Below are positions 1-7,877 of a stretch of DNA of 64,000 bases, piece after piece; positions within the stretch are counted from its first letter, which is position 1; every line of letters starts with the position of its first letter. Source of the DNA: Enterococcus sulfureus ATCC 49903 (lineage in GTDB: Bacteria > Bacillota > Bacilli > Lactobacillales > Enterococcaceae); the NCBI RefSeq assembly GCF_000407605.1, contig NZ_ASWO01000001.1, positions 310,001-374,000 of the forward strand, written 5' to 3'. The position numbers and the translations under genes are program-made. The notes beneath the pieces are model-generated. The model saw only the letters and a list, made by a program, of their open reading frames with translations. It was not told the DNA's origin and made no database searches.

Positions 1-57
1 CACGTGATCCCCTCCTCGTTTATATACTCATTATACAAAAAAAACTTTTATTGTAAA
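1..57 (-). promoter_or_regulatory. Promoter and ribosome binding site of a leftward gene starting at the window edge
   Basis: On the minus strand a -35 TTTACA (57-52) and -10 TATAAT (35-30) are separated by 16 bases. An AGGAGG Shine-Dalgarno sequence lies at about 11-16, and a GTG at 3-1 sits 7 bases after it, so the first codon of a leftward gene is probably the last three bases visible. Nothing of the product can be read. Confidence 0.75.
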
Positions 58-65
58 CGTTAACA
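51..65. promoter_or_regulatory. cre box (CcpA site), perfect match
   Basis: TTGTAAACGTTAACA matches the Bacillus cre consensus WTGNAAACGNTNNCA at all 15 positions. It overlaps the -35 hexamer of the leftward promoter at the window edge, the position expected for catabolite repression. The unseen gene is therefore probably a carbon-use gene repressed by CcpA. Confidence 0.75.
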
Positions 66-537
66 AAAAAACTTTTTTCGATAATTATGGATTCTATAAC
101 TAAATATCCTACGTAAAGAAAACGTTTTATTTTATTGAGAATACCTCATTATGCTTTGTATGCCTTTTTAAATGTGTATCGGTTTCCATACTGCTAAAAA
201 AATAAATGACACGTTCTTCCTCTATAAAATAATGAAAAAAACGGTTTAAATTATTTTTTTGTATCCTATACGCACTTTTTCATTCGTTATTTTTTTCACT
301 AATTAAAGCGCACTAAAATCAAAAAAAATTGAACCTCAACTATAAGATTTATTTTGTGAAAAAAATTGAAAAACCCTCTTAAAAATGCTATAAATTAAGT
401 GAAATATAGATAATGAATTTTATATAATCATAATTATTTTAATAAAAATAATTAGCTATCTGAGTAAAAAAAGCTTTAATTTGTTTTAAATTGAACAAAT
501 ACGATTTGTTGCTCCGCTTTGAAAGGAGGCGTTAAAG
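66..537. other. AT-rich intergenic region with a candidate promoter and two hairpins
   Basis: No gene is seen here. The region is rich in A and T tracts. A TATAAT at 423-428 with a poor -35 near 399-405 is the likely promoter of the protease gene to the right. A perfect 10-bp inverted repeat (431-440 with 445-454) lies at about the transcription start. A 7-bp repeat, AACAAAT-ACG-ATTTGTT, lies at 494-510, about 10 bases before the Shine-Dalgarno sequence. Either could be an operator or a leader hairpin. Confidence 0.5.
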
Positions 538-1836
538 ATGTCGAGATATTCTCAAGTCAAATGGCTCGGATTATTTAGTTTTCTTTTTATTCTATTCACT
601 GTTTCTACAGTTGTTGCAGATGACCAAATGATGATTACAACCAGTCAACATGAAACCTATTACTTACCTGAATCTGCTGCCACTTCTTTGCCTCCTCAAA
701 TCGGAACATTGATCACTGATGATACTATGACCCTAACGCCTCCAACTGGACTAGATGGAAGTCTACTTTATCCTTTACAAGAAAACGCGTCTTCAATAGC
801 AGAGAGTATACTAGCAACTGATGAGCGCACGCACATCACAAATACAGCGACATACCCTTATAGTGCAACTGTATTTATTACCGCAACCTTTTCAAATGGA
901 GCTACTTACATTGGAAGTGGCGCAATGGTATCAAGCGATGGTGTATTAACAGCTGGGCATATGATCTATAGCGCAGCCAATGGTGGTTGGGCTACAAATG
1001 TAACGATTTACCCAGGTCTAAACGGAACAACAGCTCCTTTTGGTAGTGCAAAATCGATAAAATTATTTTCTGTGACGGAGTGGACAAATAAACAAGACCC
1101 CACACAAGATATCGGTTTGATTCGTTTGGACCGTCCGATTGGATATAAGACCGGATGGTTTGGTCTTTCTACATCAGCTACTCCTAATGAAACAGTTCAG
1201 ACAACTGGTTTTCCAGCTGAAAAAGGTGAAACGATGTGGAAATCAACTGGTAAGATCGATACGATTGAAAATAGTCGGATCTACTATGATCTTGATACAA
1301 CTAGCGGTCAAAGTGGCAGCCCAGTTTATAATGCTAATCGAACTCTTTTAGCGACACATACCTATGGCGGAAGCCAAGTAAATTTTGGCACTCGTATCAA
1401 TAGTACGGTTTTAGCTTGGATCGAATCTGATACGCATCATTATGTTGCGAATTTTCGATTGTATAATCGAAATTCTGGAGAACATTTTTTTACTACAAAT
1501 GCGACTGAATATCAGGCCTTAGTGAATTTAGGTTGGCGTGCTGAAGGTGTTGCATGGTTTGCTGCAGCAACAGGAGACGAGGTCTATAGACTATATAATC
1601 CGAATTCTGGAAAACATTTTTATACAAAATCTGTAACTGAAAAACAGTACCTTGTACGTCTTGGTTGGCATGATGAAGGTGTTGCCTATCATGTAGTGGC
1701 TAATGGTATTCCTGTTTACCGTTTGTACAACAAAAATGATGGAAGACATTTTTATACCAGTAGTTTGTATGAACGCAATAGTCTCGTCCAATTAGGTTGG
1801 CGCGCTGAAGGCGTTGCATGGTATGGTTTAGGATAA
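538..1836 (+). CDS. Secreted V8-like (glutamyl endopeptidase type) serine protease with C-terminal repeats
   Basis: Predicted extracellular trypsin-fold endopeptidase. Residues 1-27 form a signal peptide (hydrophobic core 9-26, VVA before DD), followed by a possible propeptide to about residue 105. The catalytic triad is readable: His141 in TAGHM, Asp191 in DIGLIRL and Ser259 in GQSGSP. This arrangement is typical of the V8/glutamyl endopeptidase group (peptidase S1B). After about residue 300 come three copies of an approximately 40-residue repeat (about 306-341, 350-384 and 394-430) with the pattern RLYN.NSG.HFYT...E...L..LGW..EGVAW. It resembles DUF5648 repeats found on secreted Gram-positive hydrolases, probably for surface or glycan binding. 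The start follows a strong AAAGGAGG. It is monocistronic, with a bidirectional terminator after it. Glu specificity is inferred from the family, not seen. Confidence 0.85.
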   Translation: MSRYSQVKWLGLFSFLFILFTVSTVVADDQMMITTSQHETYYLPESAATSLPPQIGTLITDDTMTLTPPTGLDGSLLYPLQENASSIAESILATDERTHITNTATYPYSATVFITATFSNGATYIGSGAMVSSDGVLTAGHMIYSAANGGWATNVTIYPGLNGTTAPFGSAKSIKLFSVTEWTNKQDPTQDIGLIRLDRPIGYKTGWFGLSTSATPNETVQTTGFPAEKGETMWKSTGKIDTIENSRIYYDLDTTSGQSGSPVYNANRTLLATHTYGGSQVNFGTRINSTVLAWIESDTHHYVANFRLYNRNSGEHFFTTNATEYQALVNLGWRAEGVAWFAAATGDEVYRLYNPNSGKHFYTKSVTEKQYLVRLGWHDEGVAYHVVANGIPVYRLYNKNDGRHFYTSSLYERNSLVQLGWRAEGVAWYGLG

Positions 1837-1871
1837 AAAAAGACTTCGAGCGAGTTGCTCGAAGTCTTTTT
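1837..1871. terminator. Bidirectional terminator
   Basis: Perfect 15-bp stem (1837-1851 with 1857-1871) and 5-base loop. A and T tracts at the two ends let it work for both convergent genes. It overlaps the stop codon of the leftward VanW-like gene. Confidence 0.9.
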
Positions 1872-2697
1872 AAGCGAGTACTTTTACTTCTAGATCAGAG
1901 GTGTCATACATGACTTTTGCATGATTTTTTTTGATCAATGTTTTAGCTACTTCATTTCCTGTTTTTTTATCAATAACACGTTGATAGATTTCACTATTGC
2001 GGTAAACGATTCCTGCTTCTTCACTAAAAAACTCATTTTCAACTTGGATATGGTATTTGTAGTCTAACGGTCGTTCTGAACGAATTTCACCATATAAATA
2101 TTTTTCATCGACATAGGTAATCAATTGGAACGTTTGATCCGTGTTATTTTTAAAACGGTAATCAAAATAATTATACACGATCGAAGTTCCTGTCCCAAAA
2201 GGCACTTTACGACCAAAATCAGGGAACATATCTACCCCATCATGATGATGATGTTCTACGATCTCAAGTGGTGTATGCAGTACCATCCAGTGGATCAAAT
2301 TCGTAAACTGGCACATACCACCACCGATTCCAGAACTCGTTTCTTCTTCACGACCAACTGTCAACCCTTCTTTATATCCTAACTTCGCACTACATTCTCC
2401 AACTAATTGCCAAAATGAGAATGTTTCACCCGGTTGAATCGTAATATGATTTACTTTAGGTGTAGATAAAGCAAGATTGATGGCTTTATTATCTTGTAAA
2501 TCACTACGAACATTTCCTAATTTACGTCGAATCAAGGAATTATGCTTGTAAACCACATTAGGAAGGACATCTTCACGAAACGTATGCGCAAATCGGTGTT
2601 CCGATTTACGATCGCGGATTTTTTTTAATAAAATATTTTTCTTGACTGAAATTTGATACGTAAAGGGTGAGATCTCACAAAATAATTTTCTAGGCAT
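1870..2697 (-). CDS. VanW family protein
   Basis: 275 residues. The conserved VanW core runs from about residue 90 to 200: an FSFWQLVGE segment, then GIGGGMCQFTNL, a His-rich HHHHDGVDMFPDFGR segment and PFGTGTSIVYNYFDYRF. There is no signal peptide or membrane segment at the N-terminus, unlike many longer VanW proteins. VanW was first noticed beside vancomycin-resistance genes in vanB clusters, but its biochemical function is unknown, and VanW-like proteins are common in strains without resistance. No van ligase, dehydrogenase or dipeptidase is nearby, so this should not be read as a resistance gene. The start ATG follows AAAAGAG at 7 bases. It is probably transcribed alone. Confidence 0.8.
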   Translation of the reverse strand: MPRKLFCEISPFTYQISVKKNILLKKIRDRKSEHRFAHTFREDVLPNVVYKHNSLIRRKLGNVRSDLQDNKAINLALSTPKVNHITIQPGETFSFWQLVGECSAKLGYKEGLTVGREEETSSGIGGGMCQFTNLIHWMVLHTPLEIVEHHHHDGVDMFPDFGRKVPFGTGTSIVYNYFDYRFKNNTDQTFQLITYVDEKYLYGEIRSERPLDYKYHIQVENEFFSEEAGIVYRNSEIYQRVIDKKTGNEVAKTLIKKNHAKVMYDTSDLEVKVLA

Positions 2698-2761
2698 ATA
2701 GTCACTCTTTTCTTCTTTGATTCTTTAAGTTTAACATAATTATTATTTACTGATACGAAAA

Positions 2762-2797
2762 ACAAGGATTTTTGTAAGTCTATACAAAAATCCTTGT
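2762..2797 (-). terminator. Terminator of the tautomerase gene
   Basis: Perfect 15-bp stem (2762-2776 with 2783-2797) with a 6-base loop, followed on the minus strand by a T-rich tail. Confidence 0.85.
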
Positions 2798-2801
2798 GTA
2801 G

Positions 2802-3191
2802 TTATAGATCACCGGTTAAAAACTGTGCTTCACCAAATCCAAACGACCAATCTGCATCACTATTCTCAAAAATCGAGATCAACACATCTTTACCTTGAAT
2901 CCCTAATTCTTGTTCTAATTGTGTGACGACGCCTTTATAAAATTTAACTTTATCTTCTTTGGCACGCGGTCGACTAAACACTTGAATCGAAATACGATTT
3001 GCAGTTCGCTCAAAACCTAAACCTGTATCTTCCAAAATCAATTCATCTTGACTATGTCGTGATAAAATCTGATAACGATCACCTTTAGGAACTTTAAAAA
3101 CATCGACTACTTGATGATGGATCACATCTAAAATTTGTCTTGTCGTCTCTTTTGTAAAGGCTTCTGTCACATCTACTCGAATTAATGGCAT
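2802..3191 (-). CDS. Tautomerase family protein
   Basis: 129 residues, resembling the Tautomerase_2 branch of the 4-oxalocrotonate tautomerase superfamily, whose catalytic base is an N-terminal proline exposed after Met removal. The frame is open from a GTG three bases upstream. The ATG at 3191 is chosen because it gives Met-Pro-Leu-Ile-Arg-Val, placing Pro at position 1 after processing, and because it lies 8 bases after AAGGAG. The C-terminal NSDADWSFGFGEAQF segment is typical of this subgroup. The natural substrate is unknown. It is a single gene between its own promoter region and terminator. Confidence 0.8.
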   Translation of the reverse strand: MPLIRVDVTEAFTKETTRQILDVIHHQVVDVFKVPKGDRYQILSRHSQDELILEDTGLGFERTANRISIQVFSRPRAKEDKVKFYKGVVTQLEQELGIQGKDVLISIFENSDADWSFGFGEAQFLTGDL

Positions 3192-3266
3192 CACGATCGC
3201 TCCTTGTCATTTAATGCATTTAGTTTACCATATTTTCAAAAAAAACATAGTAAAATTCCTTTTGTT

Positions 3267-4280
3267 TTACACTGGAAACACAACTAAAAACAAGAGAGCT
3301 GTTACAGTTTGGACTCCACCTACAGAAAGACCATAAAACAAGAATCTTGGACCTTCTTTGATAAAACGACGTAGATCCAAACGCAATCCAATCGCAGCTA
3401 ACGCAGTTGTTTCAAACCACGTACTTAAGAAATGTGCGACGGCTTCAAAGCTAGAAGGTAACGTAATAAAACTGTTCAAGATACACACGATCAAAAATCC
3501 TGTCACATACCAAGGAATTGGAAATTTTTTCGTACGTTTTTTTATTTTTGCTTCAGTTGCATGAGAGGTAGCAGTAGCTTGCGCCATTTTTTCAAATATA
3601 GCAACTACAACGACTAATAAGATGATACGCAAAATCTTGAACAACATCGCGTATTGCACAACTGATGGATCGATCAGACTTGCTCCAGCGACCACTTGTC
3701 CAACCGATTGCAAGGTCCCGCCAATCAGCGCACCTTGAGCCAATACATCTTTAGGGAAAAAACTCGTTCCTAAAAACGGTAGCGTCAACATCATGATCGT
3801 TCCTAATAAATTCACCAATGTAATGATCTGTCCTTTTTCTTGATCATCGGCTTTGATGGCTGGTGCAATCGCTCCGATAGCAGATGATCCACAAACTGCA
3901 TTTCCCCCTGCCATCATCATACTCATTTTGCGATTAAATTTAAATGCACCACCTAGATAAAGCGTACTTATAATGACAACGGTCATCATCACAAATACAA
4001 AAATAAATCCTCGAACGCCTAGTTGCGCAATCGTTTGAAACGTTACGGTAAATCCTAGTAATACAACAGAATATTCTAATAACCGGCTTTCTGAAAATTT
4101 TGTTCCTGCTTGAAGTATCGGTTGTTTAAAAACCGTATTTCCTAAAACGATCCCAAGTAAGATCGCAATCGTTGCGCCACCTAATGTCGGAAAAAGCAAA
4201 GCAAGGCTTTTAGCTAAGATCGCTACACCCACAGACAACCCTAACCCAGGTAAAATTTTTTGAATCTCTGTTTTAGTCAT
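3267..4280 (-). CDS. YeiH family putative sulfate/anion exporter
   Basis: 337-residue membrane protein with about ten hydrophobic segments, matching the YeiH family (Cons_hypoth698). Visible family features are the GGATIAILLGIVLGN segment near residue 40, GGNAVCGSSAIGAIAPAIKA near 130 and the C-terminal GLRLDLRRF segment. Family members are annotated as sulfate exporters, but direct transport data are scarce. The frame is open further upstream from a TTG, but the ATG at 4280 is preferred because it forms an 8-base ATGACTAA overlap with the stop of the SGNH hydrolase gene, implying translational coupling. The nearby CstR/rhodanese locus makes a role with sulfur anions plausible but unproven. 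Confidence 0.8.
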   Translation of the reverse strand: MTKTEIQKILPGLGLSVGVAILAKSLALLFPTLGGATIAILLGIVLGNTVFKQPILQAGTKFSESRLLEYSVVLLGFTVTFQTIAQLGVRGFIFVFVMMTVVIISTLYLGGAFKFNRKMSMMMAGGNAVCGSSAIGAIAPAIKADDQEKGQIITLVNLLGTIMMLTLPFLGTSFFPKDVLAQGALIGGTLQSVGQVVAGASLIDPSVVQYAMLFKILRIILLVVVVAIFEKMAQATATSHATEAKIKKRTKKFPIPWYVTGFLIVCILNSFITLPSSFEAVAHFLSTWFETTALAAIGLRLDLRRFIKEGPRFLFYGLSVGGVQTVTALLFLVVFPV

Positions 4281-4917
4281 AAGGCACCAACTCGATTTTT
4301 TCAATAATTTTTTGTGCGATCACATAATGACCAGCTGCCGTGGGATGTACCCCATCATCGCCTGTATAATAGCGGGCAGTCGTTTCTAGTGCAAGTTGTG
4401 TAAAATAGCCATCTAATGCGATAAATTCACATGAAAATTCTTGAGCGAGTTTGCGGATCACTTGGATTTTAGGATCAAGAGACACACGCCAAGCTGCACG
4501 ATCTTGTGGTTCGTGAAGTAAGAACGGTTCTAAAATCAGAATATTTGACGTTATCGCTTGCATACGTGTCAATAATTCACGGTATTCTTTTTCAAATCGA
4601 ATCGTTTGCTTGAGATCAGCAAAATCTGCATCGTCTACATGATGCCAAACATCATTGATTCCAATCAATAAGATGATTGCATCCGGCTTTAACGCGTCAC
4701 AGTCTGAATCAAAACGTTCGATCAAGTCTTGAATTTGATCGCCACTGATCCCACGATTGATACACGTTAGTTCATAAGTAGGCGCCATAGCTTGTAGTGT
4801 CGCATTTACGATAAAAGGAAATCCTTTACCTAGATCCAAAGCATTTGATCGATCACGTCCAGCATCCGTGATACTATCTCCAAAAAATAAAATACGTTGT
4901 CGTTTTTCTAGTTTCAT
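4273..4917 (-). CDS. SGNH/GDSL-family hydrolase (esterase-like)
   Basis: 214 residues with the four SGNH blocks: GDSIT with nucleophile Ser15, the NRGISGDQ block with Gly, GINDVW with Asn, and DGVHPTAAGH near residue 190 with the catalytic Asp and His. No signal peptide, so cytoplasmic. Such enzymes deacylate carbohydrates, lipids or small esters; the substrate cannot be told here. It is the first gene of a two-gene unit: its stop overlaps the start of the YeiH-type transporter by 8 bases. A GGAGG sits a few bases before the ATG. Confidence 0.85.
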   Translation of the reverse strand: MKLEKRQRILFFGDSITDAGRDRSNALDLGKGFPFIVNATLQAMAPTYELTCINRGISGDQIQDLIERFDSDCDALKPDAIILLIGINDVWHHVDDADFADLKQTIRFEKEYRELLTRMQAITSNILILEPFLLHEPQDRAAWRVSLDPKIQVIRKLAQEFSCEFIALDGYFTQLALETTARYYTGDDGVHPTAAGHYVIAQKIIEKIELVPYD

Positions 4918-4970
4918 ACATATCCTCCTTTATCCTCTTCGTGTCTATTCTAGCACTCCTTTAAGCGTAA

Positions 4971-5003
4971 AAAAAGAAGATCTCTATTCAAGATCTTCTT
5001 TTT
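4971..5003 (-). terminator. Terminator of the rhodanese/CoA-disulfide reductase operon
   Basis: 13-bp stem (4971-4983 with 4991-5003) and 7-base loop with an A/T flank, immediately after the last rhodanese gene on the minus strand. Confidence 0.85.
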
Positions 5004-5008
5004 ACTTA

Positions 5009-5302
5009 CTACTCTAATTTTCCTTTATATGCAGATGTTCCACCCATCACATTGATCACATCAAGTCCTTGATCAGCTAAATATTCACAGGCTTTAGCAG
5101 AGCGACCACCTGATTGACAGATGACATAGTATTCTTTTTCGGGATCTAGTGTCGCACTTTGTTGCGCGAGTTCACTTAGGGGTTGATTGATTGCAGTAGG
5201 CACATGACCATTTGCATATTCATCGCGTTCTCTTACATCGATAACGTTGAGTCCTTTTTTTAATTCTTGGTCAAATTCTGGCATTGAGATTGATCTATAC
5301 AT
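5009..5302 (-). CDS. Single-domain rhodanese-like sulfurtransferase
   Basis: 97 residues forming one rhodanese domain: an IDVRERDEYANGHVPTAIN segment (20-39) and the active-site loop CQSGGRS with catalytic Cys62. These proteins carry sulfane sulfur as a cysteine persulfide. It is the last gene of a three-gene operon. Its ATG overlaps the end of the CoA-disulfide reductase gene by 8 bases (ATGTATAG), so translation is probably coupled. Together with the CstR-like repressor this fits a low-molecular-weight persulfide detoxification pathway. Confidence 0.9.
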   Translation of the reverse strand: MYRSISMPEFDQELKKGLNVIDVRERDEYANGHVPTAINQPLSELAQQSATLDPEKEYYVICQSGGRSAKACEYLADQGLDVINVMGGTSAYKGKLE

Positions 5303-6944
5303 AGTCTATTTCCTCCGGTTTCACTGTTTGATAAAGCGCAAAGGCGCCATCTAAATTTTTAACGTGTAGTCTTGCTTGTTTTAGCATACGCTCTGCAATA
5401 TAACTACGTAATCCACTATGACAGCTTACGATATAGTCTTTTGTTTTGTCTAATGTTTCGATTTTTTCACGCAACTCATCTAACGGGATCTCAAGCGCAT
5501 GTGGAAATCGGCCATTCGCAAATTCACTAGGATTACGCACATCAAGTAATACTGCACCATTTTTTACTTCACTAGCTAACTCATACCATTGAATCGACTC
5601 ACTGATCCCTTCAAGTTGATTCATCGCCACGTATCCTAGCATATTGATTGGATCTTTTGCCGATCCAAATGGCGGCGCATACGTAAATTCTAACTCAGGC
5701 AGATCAAATACGGTCAACTTGCCTTTGATTGCTGTGGCTAAACTGTCGATTCGTTTATCTACTCCTTTTTGTCCGATACCTTGTGCCCCATAAATGACGC
5801 CAGTTTCCGCATCAAAAATTAGTTTTAATGTAATATCTGTTGCTCCTGGAAAATACCCCGCATGGTCTTTTCCAGTAACATGTACGACCTTAGTTGCAAA
5901 TCCTGCAAGTTTCGCTTGGCGTTCACTTAGCCCCGTCGAAGCAGCTGTTTGATCAAATACACGTACGATCGCCGTTCCAATGCTTCCTTGATTTTTACGC
6001 TGCAATCCTGAAAGGACATCGGCAACTTGACGGCCTTGACGATTTGCTGGTGACGCTAGCGAGATCAAGGCATCTGCACCTGTAATTTGATTTTTGACGA
6101 TGATCGCATCCCCAACGGCATAAATATCAGCTTGGCTTGTTTGATAATCTTCATCGACTAGAATACCACCGCGCATCCCTAATTGAACACCCACATCTTT
6201 TGCTAAGTCACTTGCAGGGACGACACCTACTGATAAGAGCGTTAGATCCGTATTTAGTTGTTTGCCTGACGCCAGTTCAATAAGGCGACCTTTTTCTAAA
6301 AAGGCGACTGCCGAATCTGAGGTCAATACGGTCACGCCTTGTTTTTCTAGTTCCTTCTTGATATAAGCTGCCATTTCTTCATCTAATGGTGGCAATACAT
6401 GGGGAGCTTGTTCCACTAAGGTCACTTTGATACCACGTTTGTGTAGATTTTCTGCCATTTCCAGACCGATAAATCCAGCTCCGATTACGACTGCTTCTTT
6501 TGTTTCATCGGTGATTCCGCTCATCAATTGATCTAAGTCAGGAACATTACGCAAACTATAGACATGTTCAGCTGTAGTTATGCCTTCAATTGGTGGAATA
6601 AATGGCTTTGCACCTGGAGATAAAATCAATTTATCGTAACGTTCTGTAAATGTTTCTTCACCATGACGCACCAGTACCGTATGCTCGATTGGATCGATTT
6701 TGAGTACTTCATGCTCTGGCCGAACATCAAGATCAAAACGTGATTTTAGATTTTTTGGTGTTTGAACCAATAACTTATCGCGTGAATCGATTTCACCTGA
6801 TACATAGTATGGCAATCCACAATTAGCAAACGAAACGTAAGGACCTTTTTCGAATACAATAATTTCGGCTTGTTCATTTAATCGACGTAAACGAGTGGCA
6901 GCTGACATCCCGCCGGCTACGCCTCCTACAATAATGACTTTCAT
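5295..6944 (-). CDS. cdr: CoA-disulfide/persulfide reductase with C-terminal rhodanese domain
   Basis: 549-residue FAD- and NAD(P)H-binding oxidoreductase. N-terminal GGVAGGMSAATRLRR binds FAD. SFANCGLPYY holds the single redox Cys42 that forms a mixed disulfide with CoA in this family. VIGAGFIGLEMAENL is the NAD(P)H-binding motif and IYAVGDAI the second FAD motif. After about residue 460 comes a rhodanese domain with CHSGLRS and catalytic Cys508. The fusion is known as CoADR-RHD and reduces CoA disulfide or CoA persulfide. It starts directly after the stop of the upstream rhodanese (TAAATG) and has a GGAGG inside that gene's end. Expression is expected to be CstR-controlled from 7299-7327. 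Confidence 0.88.
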   Translation of the reverse strand: MKVIIVGGVAGGMSAATRLRRLNEQAEIIVFEKGPYVSFANCGLPYYVSGEIDSRDKLLVQTPKNLKSRFDLDVRPEHEVLKIDPIEHTVLVRHGEETFTERYDKLILSPGAKPFIPPIEGITTAEHVYSLRNVPDLDQLMSGITDETKEAVVIGAGFIGLEMAENLHKRGIKVTLVEQAPHVLPPLDEEMAAYIKKELEKQGVTVLTSDSAVAFLEKGRLIELASGKQLNTDLTLLSVGVVPASDLAKDVGVQLGMRGGILVDEDYQTSQADIYAVGDAIIVKNQITGADALISLASPANRQGRQVADVLSGLQRKNQGSIGTAIVRVFDQTAASTGLSERQAKLAGFATKVVHVTGKDHAGYFPGATDITLKLIFDAETGVIYGAQGIGQKGVDKRIDSLATAIKGKLTVFDLPELEFTYAPPFGSAKDPINMLGYVAMNQLEGISESIQWYELASEVKNGAVLLDVRNPSEFANGRFPHALEIPLDELREKIETLDKTKDYIVSCHSGLRSYIAERMLKQARLHVKNLDGAFALYQTVKPEEIDYV

Positions 6945-7256
6945 TTATTTCCCTCCAATTACTTTTCCAGACCATTGATTCATACCCCCACGGATATTCG
7001 TTACATCATAGCCTTTTTTCTTTAGTTGTTTGGCTGCTTGCTTACTGCGCATGCCAGATTGACAGATCACATAAAGTTCGTTTCGATTGCCTTCGTACTG
7101 CGCAATTTTACTCAAGGGGACGTTTTTAGCTTGACGGATATGTCCTGATTTAAATTCATTAGGACTACGAACATCGAGTAGTACCACCTGATTCAAATTT
7201 TGGTTTGCAAGTTCAGTCGTTGAGATACTCTTAACTTTAGTAAATAATGAGAACAT
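6945..7256 (-). CDS. Rhodanese-like domain protein, first gene of the persulfide operon
   Basis: 103 residues. One rhodanese domain with LLDVRSPNEFKSGHIRQAKN (27-46) and active loop CQSGMRS with Cys65. The N-terminus (MFSLFTKVKSIS) has no export signal. First gene of the leftward operon, with an excellent Shine-Dalgarno (GAGGAGG) and a promoter overlapped by a CstR-type operator. The operon ends up with three rhodanese domains: two free and one fused to the reductase. Confidence 0.9.
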   Translation of the reverse strand: MFSLFTKVKSISTTELANQNLNQVVLLDVRSPNEFKSGHIRQAKNVPLSKIAQYEGNRNELYVICQSGMRSKQAAKQLKKKGYDVTNIRGGMNQWSGKVIGGK

Positions 7257-7282
7257 TTATTTCCTCCTCTAATCACTTTTAA

Positions 7283-7300
7283 AATACCTTATAGGGTATT
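7283..7300. promoter_or_regulatory. CstR/CsoR-type operator of the leftward promoter
   Basis: Inverted repeat AATACC-N6-GGTATT. This has the ATACC...GGTAT form known for CsoR/CstR operators. It overlaps the 3' side of the -10 box and the expected start site of the leftward operon. Confidence 0.75.
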
Positions 7301-7327
7301 TATAAACTATTCTACTTTTTCTGTCAA
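7299..7327 (-). promoter_or_regulatory. Promoter of the rhodanese/CoA-disulfide reductase operon
   Basis: -35 TTGACA (7327-7322), 17-base spacer, -10 TATAAA (7304-7299) on the minus strand: a near-consensus sigma-A promoter. Confidence 0.85.
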
Positions 7328-7370
7328 TCAATGTGATCAGCTCAATAAATCCTTTGAGTGAATAAAATTT

Positions 7371-7398
7371 TTGACTTCTATACATAGGTGGGTATAAT
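7371..7398 (+). promoter_or_regulatory. Promoter and operator of the CstR-like gene
   Basis: -35 TTGACT (7371-7376), 16-base spacer, -10 TATAAT (7393-7398). The inverted repeat TATAC-N8-GTATA (7379-7396) covers the spacer and -10, with a GGTGGGTAT core. This suggests autorepression by the encoded CstR-like protein. Confidence 0.78.
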
Positions 7399-7431
7399 CA
7401 TAAAAGAACGAATAGAAAGGTGGAACGCCTC

Positions 7432-7701
7432 ATGAAAGTCACTCCTGAAGAACAACGAAAAATTTTGAATCGTCTAAAACGAACTGAAGGCCAATTGCGC
7501 GGCATTCAAAAAATGATCGAAGATGAAAAAGAATGCATCGACGTGATTACTCAGCTAAGTGCGGTACGTTCAAGCATCGACCGTACGATGGGATTGATCG
7601 TCGCTGAAAATTTAAAAGCTTGTTTGGAACAACCAGCAGACGATCCTAGCGAACAAAATGCTAAAATCCAACAAGCGATTCAAATGATTATGAAAAAATA
7701 A
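7432..7701 (+). CDS. cstR: CstR-like persulfide-sensing repressor (CsoR/DUF156 family)
   Basis: 89 residues, all-helical CsoR/DUF156 fold. Cys35 (KECIDVI) and Cys64 (NLKACLEQ) are 29 residues apart, the spacing of the two reactive cysteines in CstR. Copper-sensing CsoR has a His four residues before the second Cys; here that residue is Asn60, which argues for persulfide rather than Cu(I) sensing. The open frame begins earlier at a TTG, but the ATG at 7432 is about 9 bases after AAAGGTGG and starts at the family's usual point. It is divergent from the rhodanese/CoA-disulfide reductase operon, and both promoters carry matching inverted repeats. The specific effector is inferred. Confidence 0.87.
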   Translation: MKVTPEEQRKILNRLKRTEGQLRGIQKMIEDEKECIDVITQLSAVRSSIDRTMGLIVAENLKACLEQPADDPSEQNAKIQQAIQMIMKK

Positions 7702-7877
7702 TGTTATTTTCGTGAAAATGAAATAGCGATAGATATCCTATGATAACAGTTGATACACATGTTATTTTTAACTCTATTTTCGTTGTCTTTTCAATTACTA
7801 TGAAAGATATCACTTGTAATTTCTGAGAAATAGATTAAAATATAATTATTGTACTTTTTTTAAGATAGGATGATAAG

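Noticed and set aside
1870-2697. VanW-like gene as a sign of vancomycin resistance
   Set aside because: No vanH, ligase, vanX, vanR or vanS genes are near. VanW-like proteins are widespread in sensitive strains.
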